The notes under the pieces are model-generated. The model saw only the letters and a list, made by a program, of their open reading frames with translations, was not told where the DNA came from and did no database searches. Below are positions 53,524-64,000 of a DNA stretch of 64,000 nucleotides, in pieces; position 1 is the stretch's first letter, and each line of letters opens with the position of its first letter. Both the position numbers and the translations under genes were made by a program. The DNA comes from Acanthaster planci (Eukaryota > Echinodermata > Asteroidea > Valvatida > Acanthasteridae). Location: contig NW_019091375.1 in assembly GCF_001949145.1 (NCBI RefSeq), forward strand, positions 944,073 through 1,008,072. The letters run 5' to 3'.

Positions 53524-56500
53524 ATGGCCGATGATTTTCTTCCTCAGCTCTTCAGGTAAAGTGTCTGGCATGCTGAGTTAAACGTTTATAGGCCTGTCAT
53601 CATGGTCGTGTCCAGTGCTGTGTGTCACTCGTCATGCTCGTACCATGCTCGCACGTTCCTACCTCCACCGCCGGCGGTCGACATGGTCGATCACGTCATG
53701 GAGGAAGGAGGCCGGGGGAAGGAGTTCGAGTCCCGTCCTTCCTCCATGATCACATGCAATAAGCCTTATTATTGCAAATACTGCACGGGTGATTTAGCAC
53801 TATGGTAGAAAGGCATCGTGGGATGGAAATGGGCTTATTTGAGGGGTTCTCTGGCATGTTTGTTGGGCTGGGAGCCGGAGAGTGTTCGTGTAGACATGGG
53901 GGTATGGTTTACAGTGGTGTAGGGGTGCACCANNNNNNNNNNNNNNNNNNNNNNNNNNNNNNNNNNNNNNNNNNNNNNNNNNNNNNNNNNNNNNNNNNNN
54001 NNNNNNNNNNNNNNNNNNNNNNNNNNNNNNNNNNNNNNNNNNNNNNNNNNNNNNNNNNNNNNNNNNNNNNNNNNNNNNNNNNNNNNNNNNNNNNNNNNNN
54101 NCGGGGGTTGACCAATGAATTTTTGAGAAATTCTCACCCAAAGCGGACCACCCCTAAAATGAAGGGCATTTCACTGCCTGGGAAAGTAGCTATTTTGAAA
54201 ATGCATCCCTCTGCAAAATGGCTCAAATAGTGCCACTTTCAAACCCGATTGCATTCAAATTGCTCAGAATTGGAAGCCCCGAGTCTGGCCCAGAGGTCCA
54301 GTCTCATATTTCTTCAATTCCCCAGTTCCATAGCTCTCAGGACCCTCCAATATAGAATAGTTTGAGTGTATAACTTTTACTAATGACCTCAGCGGACATA
54401 TTTCTGGCCTAAATACAAGGGTTCGCCAGTAGGGAAGAATTCCATGTACCATGCATAGGCCTACGGATGCCGCTTGGTGACACCCCCACATGCATGCACA
54501 TTGGTTTACTCTCGAAGACTTGTCTGAAAAATTCTCAGTGTTTTTTAAGTGAACCCCTTATTATTGTCACTGCTCAGTTTAAGTTTTGGAACATTTTATG
54601 CTTCAATTCCTTCCAAAGTGGGTTTATTTTTAATCATTTATGAAGATAACATCGAGGAAGTTAAGTAAGGCATTCCTTGTAATCCTTGTTTTCAGCTTTA
54701 TTGACAAGCATCAAGATGACTACGTCAGGAGGCTCGCCGATGCGGTTGCCATACAGAGTGTCTCGGCCTGGCCGGAGAAACGATCAGAGATTAAACGCAT
54801 GATGGAAGTCGTGGCTAAGGTACATCTGTCTAGACTAGTACTAGCACACTGACCATGGACTCTTTCTGTTCATGCTGTGACATCTCACGAGAGAGTTTCT
54901 GAGATAGGAGGATCTAAATCGGGAAAAGCACAGGCGGTTTGGCCTGTCCAGGGCTCAGTTTACACCATTCATTTCATGTCAATAGGATTTTAAAAGCTAT
55001 GTATCGCTTTAATCCTTTAAAGTGAGTTGCTGTATGTACCTGTATGTAGCTTGCACATGTTGTACTAGGCCTACTATCCTGTAGGGCACTTCAGTGCATA
55101 AAAGTACAAGTACTAGTGAATTCTAGGATTACAGGCAATTGTGTGGCCAAAGAATTTAACAGAGAAGAAGCAGGGGAAGGTGTTGAAATGATCATAGGGT
55201 CAGGGGTTCGAATCCAGCCGGTGGCAGCATGTTGTGATCCTGGGCAAGTCACTTTACCCCTATGTGCCTCTCTCCACCCAGGAGTAAATGGGTACCTGTG
55301 AAGGCAGACACTGTTAGGTTTAGCCGTTTGTGCCGAAAATGGTAGCACCGGGCTAGTATACTCCCCAGGGAGCTGAGATGGTTTCAGGAATGCTCAGATG
55401 ATATGAGCCCATTGTGCAGGGATAATGATAATACAGCACCTCCGAATAGTTTGCTAGATAGAGGGTGCTTTACAAGTGCTTATTTTCACTACTATGAAAA
55501 TCAGGCTTCTCTCTCTGGTGGAGTGTTTCCCTCATGTGTGGGAGGAGCTTGTATGTAAGCAGATGTGGCCCCTATTGGCTTCGTGCAGGATCCATTGAGG
55601 GCGCTCTCTGTGATTGGATACGGGCTTGACCCTAGATAATCCTAATAGACCTCTGTAACTGGTGACATAAAAAACCAAATGTGAAGTCATCAATATTGGC
55701 CAATTACAAACGAGTCCAAATTCATCACATTACATTTACACCAGTGTCTATGATGTGGAATTCAGGTAAATGGGGGGAGATCCAGGAATTTGTCTGAGGG
55801 GGGGGAGAAATTTTCATGTTGCCTTTTATGCGTACAAGCAGAAACAATGATGAACCGACACACATCATACATCAGTATTGGTCTACACAGAGGAATAATC
55901 TGGAAGGGATGCTATCTTGTTTTAAAATTCACTTTAGTCTCAGAGCGGGTGGGATTGAACTGGAATTTCAAAACTAGTTACATGCATTCAGTTATTTCTG
56001 AAAGAGATTGCCGAGAATTAACATCACATCTTTCATATTTCATGCGTAGTTCATTACGTAAATTATTTTCTTATAGGACCTGCGAAAGCCCGAGGTTGGA
56101 GCAACGATTGAGCTCGTAGACATTGGTACGCAGAAATTGGAGGACGGTCGAGTCATCCCGTTGCCGCCCATCCTCCTGGGTCACCTTGGTGACGACCCCA
56201 AGAAGAAGACAGTCTGCATCTACGGTCACCTGGACGTGCAGCCGGCCAAAAGGGTCAGAGCTAAAGAACATCCAAGGAATTCATCCCAAATTAATCCCTC
56301 ATTGACAAAGTTTGATTTGCAATGTCTTTTTCCCAAACCCAAACAAAGTTTACTTTGAAATCAGTTTCATCAATATAGCTAGGTTAGGTGTATTAACAGG
56401 GACACAAACTTTTGAAAAACGAATTTATAGGAGCCAGTACAAAGAATGTGCCATTGGTTTCCTACACAGTGAAGGATTTTGTAGGATTGAGGAAGGTAGA

Positions 56501-59500
56501 GCCCAGCCACTGTTATTTTACTTGAGGCTTGATGTCCCTTGAAAGTTGAAGTGCAAAGAATGTGCCATTGGTTTCCTACACAGTGAAGGATTTTGTTGGA
56601 TTGAGGAAGGTAGAGCCTAGCCACTGTTGTTTTACATGGGGCTTGATGTCCCTTTAAAGTTGAAGTATAAAGAATGTGCCATTGGTTTCCTACACAGTGA
56701 AGGATTTTGTTGGATTGAGGAAGGTAGAGCCTAGCCACTGTTATTTTACATGAGACTTGATCTCCCTTTAAAGTTGAAGTGCAAAGAGTGCCATTAGGTT
56801 AGTGCATAGTGGAATTTTAGAGGACTTGGAAAAATTCCTTACAAAATGCATCTGTGAATGTTATCCTTTCATCTTTCTCTGTCTATTTTCCAGGAGGATG
56901 GTTGGGACACGGACCCCTTCGTTCTGACTGAGAAAGACGGTAAGATGTACGGGCGTGGCTCCACAGATGACAAAGGGCCGGTCTTGGCATGGCTGAATGT
57001 CATTGAGGCATACCGCGCCCTGAAACAAGACATCCCCATCAACATCAAGGTAAGTCCAGTCACTTGGGGGATTCAAACCCTGGACCACTGAAATGCGAAA
57101 ACCCTGACTGTTATCTTCCGGCCTTGACCAAGGCCAGTGGTTTGTGGAGAGGTAGCCAAAACTATTTTAACACTATAAACTAACAGCGTACGTTATAGCT
57201 CAGATGGTAGAACACCGAAGCGATATTTTTGAGGTCTTACTTTCGAATCCTGCTTGAATCTTCAGTAAATCATCTGCGAACCCCTAAAAAATCCAGGGTT
57301 TCTTACCCCCCCAATAGAAGTTGGCTGTTTTTTTGAAACTCGGCATGCACACAAAGATACTCATTGTTTAGACAAGCATGAAGTTTCAACTCATGTATGG
57401 TTCAAGACACCACATGCATTGGTCACCGGTATTTAGCAGGTCAGTGGAAAATGTGTGAATATTTAGCAGACCTGTCTCAGGAAAGTGCATGTTACGTGAT
57501 AACACCATGTCCAATTTTCACAAAATTGGTGTCAAAATGACTGCAATTTGTAACTAAAACATTCCTGAAGGCTCGTCACTGCAATGAAAGTTGAAAAAAT
57601 GTTGAAGGGGGGGTGTGGATTTTACATGTATGCCCCCAGTTCTTTTAGGGTTAATCTAGCCAGTTGGCAGCAGGTCAGAGGTTTGAATCCTGCCTGGGTC
57701 AACCTGTTTTGTTTGTTTTGAATCCAGCCTGGCTTTACCCTTATTTCTATTCGCCTTGCAGTTCTGCTTCGAGGGAATGGAGGAATCCGGCTCTGTAGGT
57801 CTGGAGCGAATGATCGAGTCTCGCAAGGAGACATTTTTCAAGGTAGAAGTCATTATCTTAAGTATTAAGTGCTAGTGATTTTGCAGCTCTGGTGGAAATG
57901 AGACAAAAATGGAAAGAAAACAATATTAAGATGAGTATTCAGCTTTTTTAGTGTGAACCTTATTTGCTGAAAGAGAGTTTGTAAAAATATATGCTACAAT
58001 AGTTTCAAAATTCCAAATCTGCGTGAACAATTACGACAGTCAGTTTTGTGAAGTCGGTTACTTCAATTCTTCCTTTGTGTCTCATCTGATGTAAATAGGC
58101 TATCCGGTGCTGTCTCATTTTAAGACCACATCAAAGATGGCATTGTTTCTATCCAGACAATGTGCTGTCATGCATTATTTCTCCTCTTGTCTTAGGGCGT
58201 CGATTACCTGTGCATCTCAGACAACTATTGGTTGGGTAGGAACAAGCCCTGTATCACATACGGATTGAGGTAAGGCACTATCACGTTGCTACACAGCTTA
58301 CATGTACCGGCATTTCATCAAAATGGCATGATTTAAACAATACCAAAGGAAAACCCATCATTTGGCGAAATGCTTGTTGGTTTTATGTCTTAATCATCAC
58401 ATAAATGAGGACCCTTTGCTATTTTTAAAACCATTTAATTCATCGCTCTAGGTTAACTTGGGTTTATGATCTCGGGAAGTTAGAGAGTAAATTGCATTTC
58501 ACTGAGAGGCCACACGCACGTTCAGGGCTCCATCTTGAACTTGTTTGTTGGTTAGTTGGATTAGGTGTGGTTTGGGCCTTGGTTTGGGTCTTGGTCTAGG
58601 TCTTTAACGGTCTGGGTCAGTTTTGGGTTTCGTTTTATTTTTGTTTATCAGCGTTTTCCCTTAAATTCAGCTACGATCTATAGAAACCATTACATGTCCT
58701 CCACAATTAAATAGTTGGCTTGTAAAATCACACACCAATACTATTTTGGCACACCTGTCATATCATAAAGGAAACCATGCAGGGGCTTCAACTTGAAGTA
58801 CCGTAAAAAAAAGAATCATGTTTCCTGACTTCAGTTTTTTTATTTCTTTCTAATGTGCTCAATTTTTCCAGGGGATTTTCTTACTTTTTTGTCGAGGTGG
58901 AATGCTCAAGGAAGGACCTGCACTCCGGTGTCTATGGTGGCTCAGTGTAAGTGAAAGGCAGGCTCGTCTTTATAAGCACATATGCTCAATATCTGCCGGA
59001 GGGCCGCCGTGGGACCAAGAGAGGGCGCAATTTTTGGCGGTAACGGTGATCCCCTTTGATGGGAATAGCAGCTCCCTGGAGCATTTTATAATGCATGTCG
59101 TATCAGAGGACTGTGGGTAGACTCTTCCCAATTCTGTTCACGCATCAAAACTACCGGCCTGATATTTGATTCACGTGGGTCAGGATTGTGATCCGTGATT
59201 CACCATTGGTTCACTGATACCCAAACGTCCTGCTCATGAATGAAAGTAAACCACCTTGGGATCTCTGACTAAGATTCAGATCCATGAAACAAACAAGGCC
59301 CAGGTTTTAGAAGGGGATTTCACGTAACTCACTCCCAAAAGTGCTCCAGAAATCGCGGGAACACTCCTAAGACAAATTTTTAGATGAATTATTGGATTTC
59401 GAATATCGGAGACTTTTTTTTCGAATGATGCCTTGGTGGAAAACGTGCAACAAATGGAATCCAAGAAATCAATTCAAATTGAGAATCTGTTGTTTTCAGG

Positions 59501-62500
59501 ATACTTTGGATCCCCCAACAGCATGGAATCTGGATCTTAGAAATTACATGTCTTCTGCCAGCATAGATTATCTTGTCTTCAACACCCTTTATAGGCATGA
59601 AGCCATGACGGATCTGGTCGTCCTCTTGAACAGCCTGGTGGATGTCAAAGGTCACATTAAAGTGCCCGGTGTGTACGACAAAGTTGCCGAGTTGACTGAG
59701 GAAGAGTCAAAGCTGTACGCACCGATCGACTTTGACATGGTACAGGCTGATACAAATGTCACCCCACGATAACCCATCTGTTTTACCAAATATGCTGAGA
59801 CTTCGAGTTCACCTTGAAGATGATGAAAACGTGGTTGGCCAAAAAAATAGGAGCCATACAGAGGTTGAGAACCCCCGTTTGCGTGCAGTCCATTCTTTTT
59901 TACAGCAATTTAACAGCAACTCAATCAATGAACACACCTCATACAAATAACACCCATGTCTATGTAACTTAGACAAACTGAAGACGTCGAGATTATTTGG
60001 TTACTTACTTTTATTAGCTTATAGTTTTGATGCGTATGTCTGAGCAAGCTCAGTGAGCGTGAATCAGATCGTGTCCGCTTTGCAGGAGGACTATCGTGAG
60101 GAGATTGGAACCGAACGGCTGCTTCACGACACCAAAGAGAAAGTCCTACAGCATCGTTGGCGCTACCCGTCCCTCTCCATCCACGGTAAATAGGGCGTGT
60201 TACCTATCTCTGGCCTCTTCTAGGTCAGATGGAAATTTTTGCCTGCATTTCCGTCAGGTACACGCTGCGTCAAGACTTGTGACTTTATTTTCCATCTAGT
60301 ATTGCGAAATACATTGCCAAACATTGCATGCCACTTTCAATGGACTTGAATAGTTGAGGGATTTCTACATTGTGAGGGATTCCAGTCTTAAGCCCTGTCT
60401 CTCCACCCATCTCCGGAGATGTTGTCTGCAGCTAGTGCTGGAAAATCCGGTCTCTGAACAATATTTGCAATCCAACCAGAAGTCAACAACTTTACAGCAA
60501 GCAACGCTACTTTTGAAAACAAGCTCTTTTTTATTAAGGGATCCAAATTGGCAGGAACTCATGGCTTTTTCACCATTTGGTGTTAAAGTTTGTCCGTTTG
60601 TCAAACTGTTTGATTTGTTGTTTGTTGCTTCCTGGGTGTATTGTTAAACCCCCTCTATATTTTTTAGGAATCCAGGGGGCATTTGAGGGAGCCGGTTCCA
60701 AGACGGTGATCCCTCGCAAAGTGACCGGAAAATTCTCCATCCGTCTGGTACCCCACCAGTCACCTGTCGAGATTGAGCAGCTGGTTATCAAGTACCTGAC
60801 CGACATCCACAAGGCCCGAGGCTCGCCTAACAAGATGTCGTGAGTAAAATACACTAAACTAGTCATTTTTCTCTGGTGGTGGCTTTAATTGCTTCACAGG
60901 AAATTTGAAGGAGGAGTTGGAGTTTTAAGAATCCAAGAAGGCAAGACTCCTCGGTCACCATGCAACCAAAATGACTTGTGAATCCTGTCATGGACGGACT
61001 ACCATCCGTCTTGCCAGGCAGCAAAAAGGAAATGTTCTGGGAAGCAATCAAATGCAGAAAGTATACGCCAAGAATTTGCTTCCTCTAAGGAAACAAACAT
61101 GCTCGGGTGGGACTCGAACCTGCCGTACTTACTGCTTATTAGTGCAGACGTCTTAACCACTCGACCACCGTGCATGCCAGTTTTGGCTGGCTGGCTTGAG
61201 TCAGATGTAGCAGCGGGTACCACGAACAACTATTTCTAAGAATGGATTTGACTCGGGAAAAATATTAATTTTTAAATTACAGTGGTGCATACAGCGTGCA
61301 TTTTACTCGAATGTTAGATATTTGAAACATCCATATAATAGACCCAAATGTTTGTGGGTTTTTGTCAGTGTGTCCGTCAGCTTGAGCGGAGTGAGTTGGC
61401 TGAGCGACTTCAACCATCCTCACTACCTTGCTGGCCGCAGAGCTATCCAGAGGGGTAATTATCTCCTAAATACTGCCTCGGGGTCACCTTAGTAGTCCTA
61501 AATTTAATTGGCATGTCAGATAATGATGAATACAACTTCTTTATTATTGAACGTTTTCGGCAATGAGACCAAGGTTTCCTAAAAGCGGCCTGGGCACAGT
61601 GGTTTACAAGTGTGAAGAAACCTGTAGGGAGGAGACAGTGAGAAGCAGTTACAGTTTTAGAGGACCCCAGAGGAATATTCCGTGTAAGACTCACAGGAGT
61701 AGGGAGAGAAAACCCCAACCCATCTCTTGTCCTAACACCTTAGGAGTCATTCTTTTCCTCTTGTAACATAGACAGACGCCATCTATAGCCTGTGAGTCGT
61801 CTTAAGACCGGATGACTTGTGATGGACTTGCATGGAACTGTGATAAATTTGACTGTGGCACCCCTCGTAGCCTTATTCTGCCTCTGCTTTCAAGCCTTGC
61901 TACTTTCCTTGCTTTCAGTGTTTGGAGTAGAGCCGGACATGACCCGCGACGGCTGCACCATACCCGTCATCCTGGCCCTGCAGAATGCGACCAATAAGAA
62001 CGTGATGCTGCTCCCTATGGGCGCCTGCGACGACGGCGCGCACTCCCAGAACGAGAAGATGAACCTCTCCAACTACATCAACGGGGTAGGGCATTGCCAT
62101 TTTGCTGCGATGGGCATTGCAAGCGGTGGAACAGAACGTGTACCTGATTCCACGTGTGTTACTGTCAATAGATTTAGTTTTATTTTTACCAAAAGTGAAA
62201 CTTCATCATCAGGAAAAACGAGACGGTACGAGGTTGGTGGTTGACAACAAAGCTTATGTACACACACGTAGCACACGCCCAAAGACCGTACCCTCTTTCA
62301 AACAGAAATTGATCACGCGTGCGTAGTACGTCCACCAAAAGCGTGCGTGAACCCGTGTGTGCACTCACCGGGTTGATTCCCGCCAAAAGGGACCGTCCTT
62401 GGAACGTACAAAACACTCCATCTCATCTTGTTCCTGCTCAGAGTGGATCACAAGACCATGAACAGGGTGTGAAGTACGGCTCTTGGCAGGTTTTACCCAT

Positions 62501-62671
62501 CTCATTTTTAATCGAAGTTGTCCATTCCATGCATTTTCATGTATATCACAAAAAATCAAAATCAGTAAATGTTATGTGTTTTTTTAAACATTTTCCTTTC
62601 TTTTTTCTCTCATTCTTTCCTAGATCAAGCTTCTTGGAGCCTACTTTGAAGAAGTGGCTAAACTGGATTAA
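53524..62671 (+). CDS. CNDP2: Cytosolic non-specific dipeptidase-like (M20), copy B
   Basis: Thirteen coding exons: 53524..53555, 54696..54819, 56077..56253, 56894..57049, 57762..57842, 58196..58269, 58872..58946, 59595..59739, 60086..60185, 60668..60839, 61369..61454, 61919..62085 and 62624..62671. They total 1437 nt and 478 aa; every exon has exactly the length of its copy A partner. Metal ligands (His103, Asp136, Glu171, Asp199, His449), Asp105, Glu170, His232, Thr334 and Arg347 are intact. The family's Gly-His-Gly-Gly segment in exon 11 is changed so that His384 (human His380) is Leu, and Gly420-Ser421 (human Ser417) is Cys-Thr. No stop or frameshift is seen, so it is likely expressed but with altered substrate binding. 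ATTAAA at 62748 is a candidate poly(A) signal. Orthology to CNDP1 or CNDP2 individually cannot be assigned; this is a lineage-local paralogue. Confidence 0.94.
53933..54101. other. Assembly gap (169 N)
   Basis: A run of 169 undetermined bases in intron 1 of CNDP2 copy B. No exon is missing, because exons 1 and 2 join in phase. Confidence 0.98.
55185..55480 (+). mobile_element. SINE with MIR/L2-like tail, CNDP2-B intron 2
   Basis: A box-B-like 'ggggttcgaatccagcc' is followed by 'gatcctgggcaagtcacttt' and then 'agtaaatgggtacctg'. This conserved body is shared by MIR, Deu-type and related SINEs and L2-like LINE tails. It ends with 'agggtgctttacaagtgct'. Box A is not clear. Confidence 0.75.
56441..56782 (+). 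repeat. Three tandem 114-bp units in CNDP2-B intron 3
   Basis: Units begin at 56441, 56555 and 56669, and a partial fourth begins at 56783; the period is exactly 114 bp. Each unit runs from 'aaagaatgtgccattggttt' through 'ggattgaggaaggtagagcc' to 'gttgaagt'. Because 114 is a multiple of 3, an open frame runs through on the minus strand; this is a by-product and not a gene. Copy A has a single related unit in the same intron. Confidence 0.92.
57180..57260 (+). repeat. tRNA-like sequence in CNDP2-B intron 4
   Basis: Box-A-like 'tagctcagatggtaga' and box-B-like 'ctttcgaatcctgct'. It matches the position and sense-strand orientation of 48810-48885 in intron 4 of copy A. It is not a functional tRNA by stem pairing. 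Confidence 0.6.
58955..59130 (+). repeat. Dispersed repeat, copy 3 of 3, CNDP2-B intron 7
   Basis: 'gggaccaagagagggcgcaa' followed by an 'aacggtgatcccc' stretch matches the core of the repeats at 2930 and 18140. It sits just after the exon 7 donor. Confidence 0.45.
61090..61250 (-). mobile_element. tRNA-derived SINE, fuller copy, CNDP2-B intron 10
   Basis: On the minus strand, box A 'tggtcgagtgg' (61157-61167) and box B 'ggttcgagtcc' (61110-61120) are both intact, suggesting a Ser/Leu-type tRNA ancestor. It shares its 5' leader 'gtacccgctgctacatc' with the deleted copy at 21525. Confidence 0.78.
61580..61745 (-). mobile_element. SINE body in CNDP2-B intron 11
   Basis: The reverse complement contains 'taactgcttctcactgtctc' and flanking similarity to the body of the SINE at 43925-44200. 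The tRNA-derived head is missing or too diverged to see. Intron number and antisense orientation are the same as in copy A. Confidence 0.68.
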
Positions 62672-64000
62672 AAGCCACTTAAACCGGTCAAAGTGACAGC
62701 TAAATTGGATTATAGGCTCCATAGACTAGTAATCGCTTTCAAATTTGATTAAAAGAATGCCTTTTCCTGCCATTATTCAATGCGTTCCGATTGAATTTCC
62801 TTCCAAGTCTTTAGTCAGATGTATAATCTTTAATCGGTATTATGTTAGATTGGAATCTAACATGAAGTGCTTCACGTAAATGTTATAATTAAAGCGTATT
62901 TTTTTCAGAGATGGAAATTTTAGAACTGGAAAGTGACTCCACCAGATTATTTCAGTGTTGCATCGAATGCAAATCTTTTTCTTTTAACATGAATATATAT
63001 ATATATTTTTATACTCAGTGCAAAAGAATAACTAGAAACTATAGAAACATTCCTTTTTACGGCTGAAATTTCACGGTTTTTGCTTAATGATGTTAAACTA
63101 ACTTTAGTTTAATACTTGCATTCACTTGGCAACATTTTAGTGTTGTAACAAACATTTGCTCATAAGTGCACATTTTCTACTCTTTTTTACCCACTCTGAG
63201 GCTGCGCGTTGAAGGCACGCATTTTGTGCATGCATTTTAAAAGGGAAATGCATTGTTAGGGGTTTCCGATTAACAAGCTGAAGTCGCGTTTGTGCCAAAT
63301 GGAACCAGCAGCGCCTTCGCGATGAAGTGAAATAATGGGTGATGACCGACGCTTCAACTTAATTATGCAGCTGAGCGGCCATGTAGTCGGTGCCGATTAC
63401 CCCCAAACGCGTCTTTGCACCCATTGAATCATTTTCAGTTCGTTGGTAGCTAATCGTCTTATGCTACTTCATGTAACTCATTCGCACATTTTCATTCCCG
63501 GCGTAATTTTTCAACCGTGGATCGAAATGAGTATATGTAGGAATAAATAAATGAAACGCGGTATCTAAGCCTTGCACGGATTATATGCGTGCATTAATAA
63601 ATTGGTTGACAGTAATTAAATTCATCAGGTCAGCAACAGGAATGTTAAATCGTGTCTGAAATAGCCTGAATTATACGACTACAAACACAGCTGACAAAAA
63701 AAGTTTATTATAGAACAGTCAACCAAAGAATAAATGCATACGTATTATTATATGCAGAAATCTAAAAATGTTAATCTTGTGTAAGCAATGTGTTGAAATA
63801 AACGGAGTCTTGAGCTCCACCAAATAGGAAGAAAGTACATTGGACTTGCTCTAGTATCCAATTGCCCGAAATGTGACTATGGCAAACCAGGTCTTTGGTC
63901 TCTGCACGGCACTTTTGCTTTCGAACAAACTTGCATCGCCCGAAATCGCCCTGAATACATGCTCAAAGAAAGGATTCGCAGTGTAAGCCTTGAATAAACC
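62672..64000. other. Downstream of CNDP2-B, nothing further recognised
   Basis: Presumed 3' UTR with ATTAAA at 62748 and 62888, then AT-rich intergenic DNA. No exon or repeat with definable ends was seen up to the window edge. Confidence 0.4.

Noticed and set aside
53800-54230. Open frames of 68-142 codons across the second gap
   Set aside because: These are created by the N run in intron 1 of CNDP2 copy B.
56379-56738. 119-codon repetitive minus-strand open frame
   Set aside because: It is a by-product of the 114-bp tandem repeat, whose period is a multiple of three. It lies in an intron.

Overview
This window is eukaryotic: genes are split by GT-AG introns, spacing is loose, and intergenic and intronic DNA is AT-rich and full of short non-autonomous transposons. 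The gene families (PAN plus farnesoic-acid-methyltransferase-type domain, discoidin domain, CNDP2-type dipeptidase, ARL1, SR splicing factor) and the repeat style fit a marine invertebrate animal. An echinoderm or hemichordate-like deuterostome is my best guess, but that is inference and I cannot name a species. Two assembly gaps (N runs) are present at 13344-13969 and 53933-54101.

Layout. 0-4.4 kb: no gene; a cluster of diverged repeat units with TGACGTCA palindromes. 4.4-7.0 kb (minus): 3' part of a secreted-type gene ending in a complete F5/8C (discoidin) domain. 7-16 kb: no recognisable gene; several inverted-repeat elements. 16.2-22.6 kb (plus): a complete three-exon secreted protein of 256 aa (signal peptide, PAN-like cysteine region, FAMeT domain). 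22.6-26.0 kb: no gene seen. 26.0-29.0 kb (minus): complete ARL1 GTPase, six coding exons, 181 aa. 29.9-38.7 kb (plus): complete SR splicing factor, nine coding exons, 248 aa (RRM, CCHC zinc knuckle, RS domain), divergent from ARL1 across about 0.9 kb. 43.2-52.2 kb (minus) and 53.5-62.7 kb (plus): two complete CNDP2-type M20 dipeptidase genes, head to head. Both have 13 coding exons of identical lengths and encode 478 aa. 62.7-64 kb: no gene seen.

The most informative part is the CNDP2 pair. All 26 splice junctions can be placed and the reading frames close exactly. The two genes share intronic repeats inherited from before the duplication. Exons 3-4 and the start of intron 4 are nearly identical, while other exons I compared differ at about 12-16 percent of sites, which suggests local gene conversion. 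Copy B keeps every metal ligand but has lost the substrate-pocket His (human His380) and has Ser417 changed to Thr. This looks like functional divergence.

I found no sign of a novel defence, CRISPR or operon-like system. Beyond the genes, the novelty lies in the transposon families (including a hAT-type MITE with a perfect 8-bp target duplication, and paired 356-bp foldback elements), the dipeptidase paralogue, and a possible poison exon in the SR gene.
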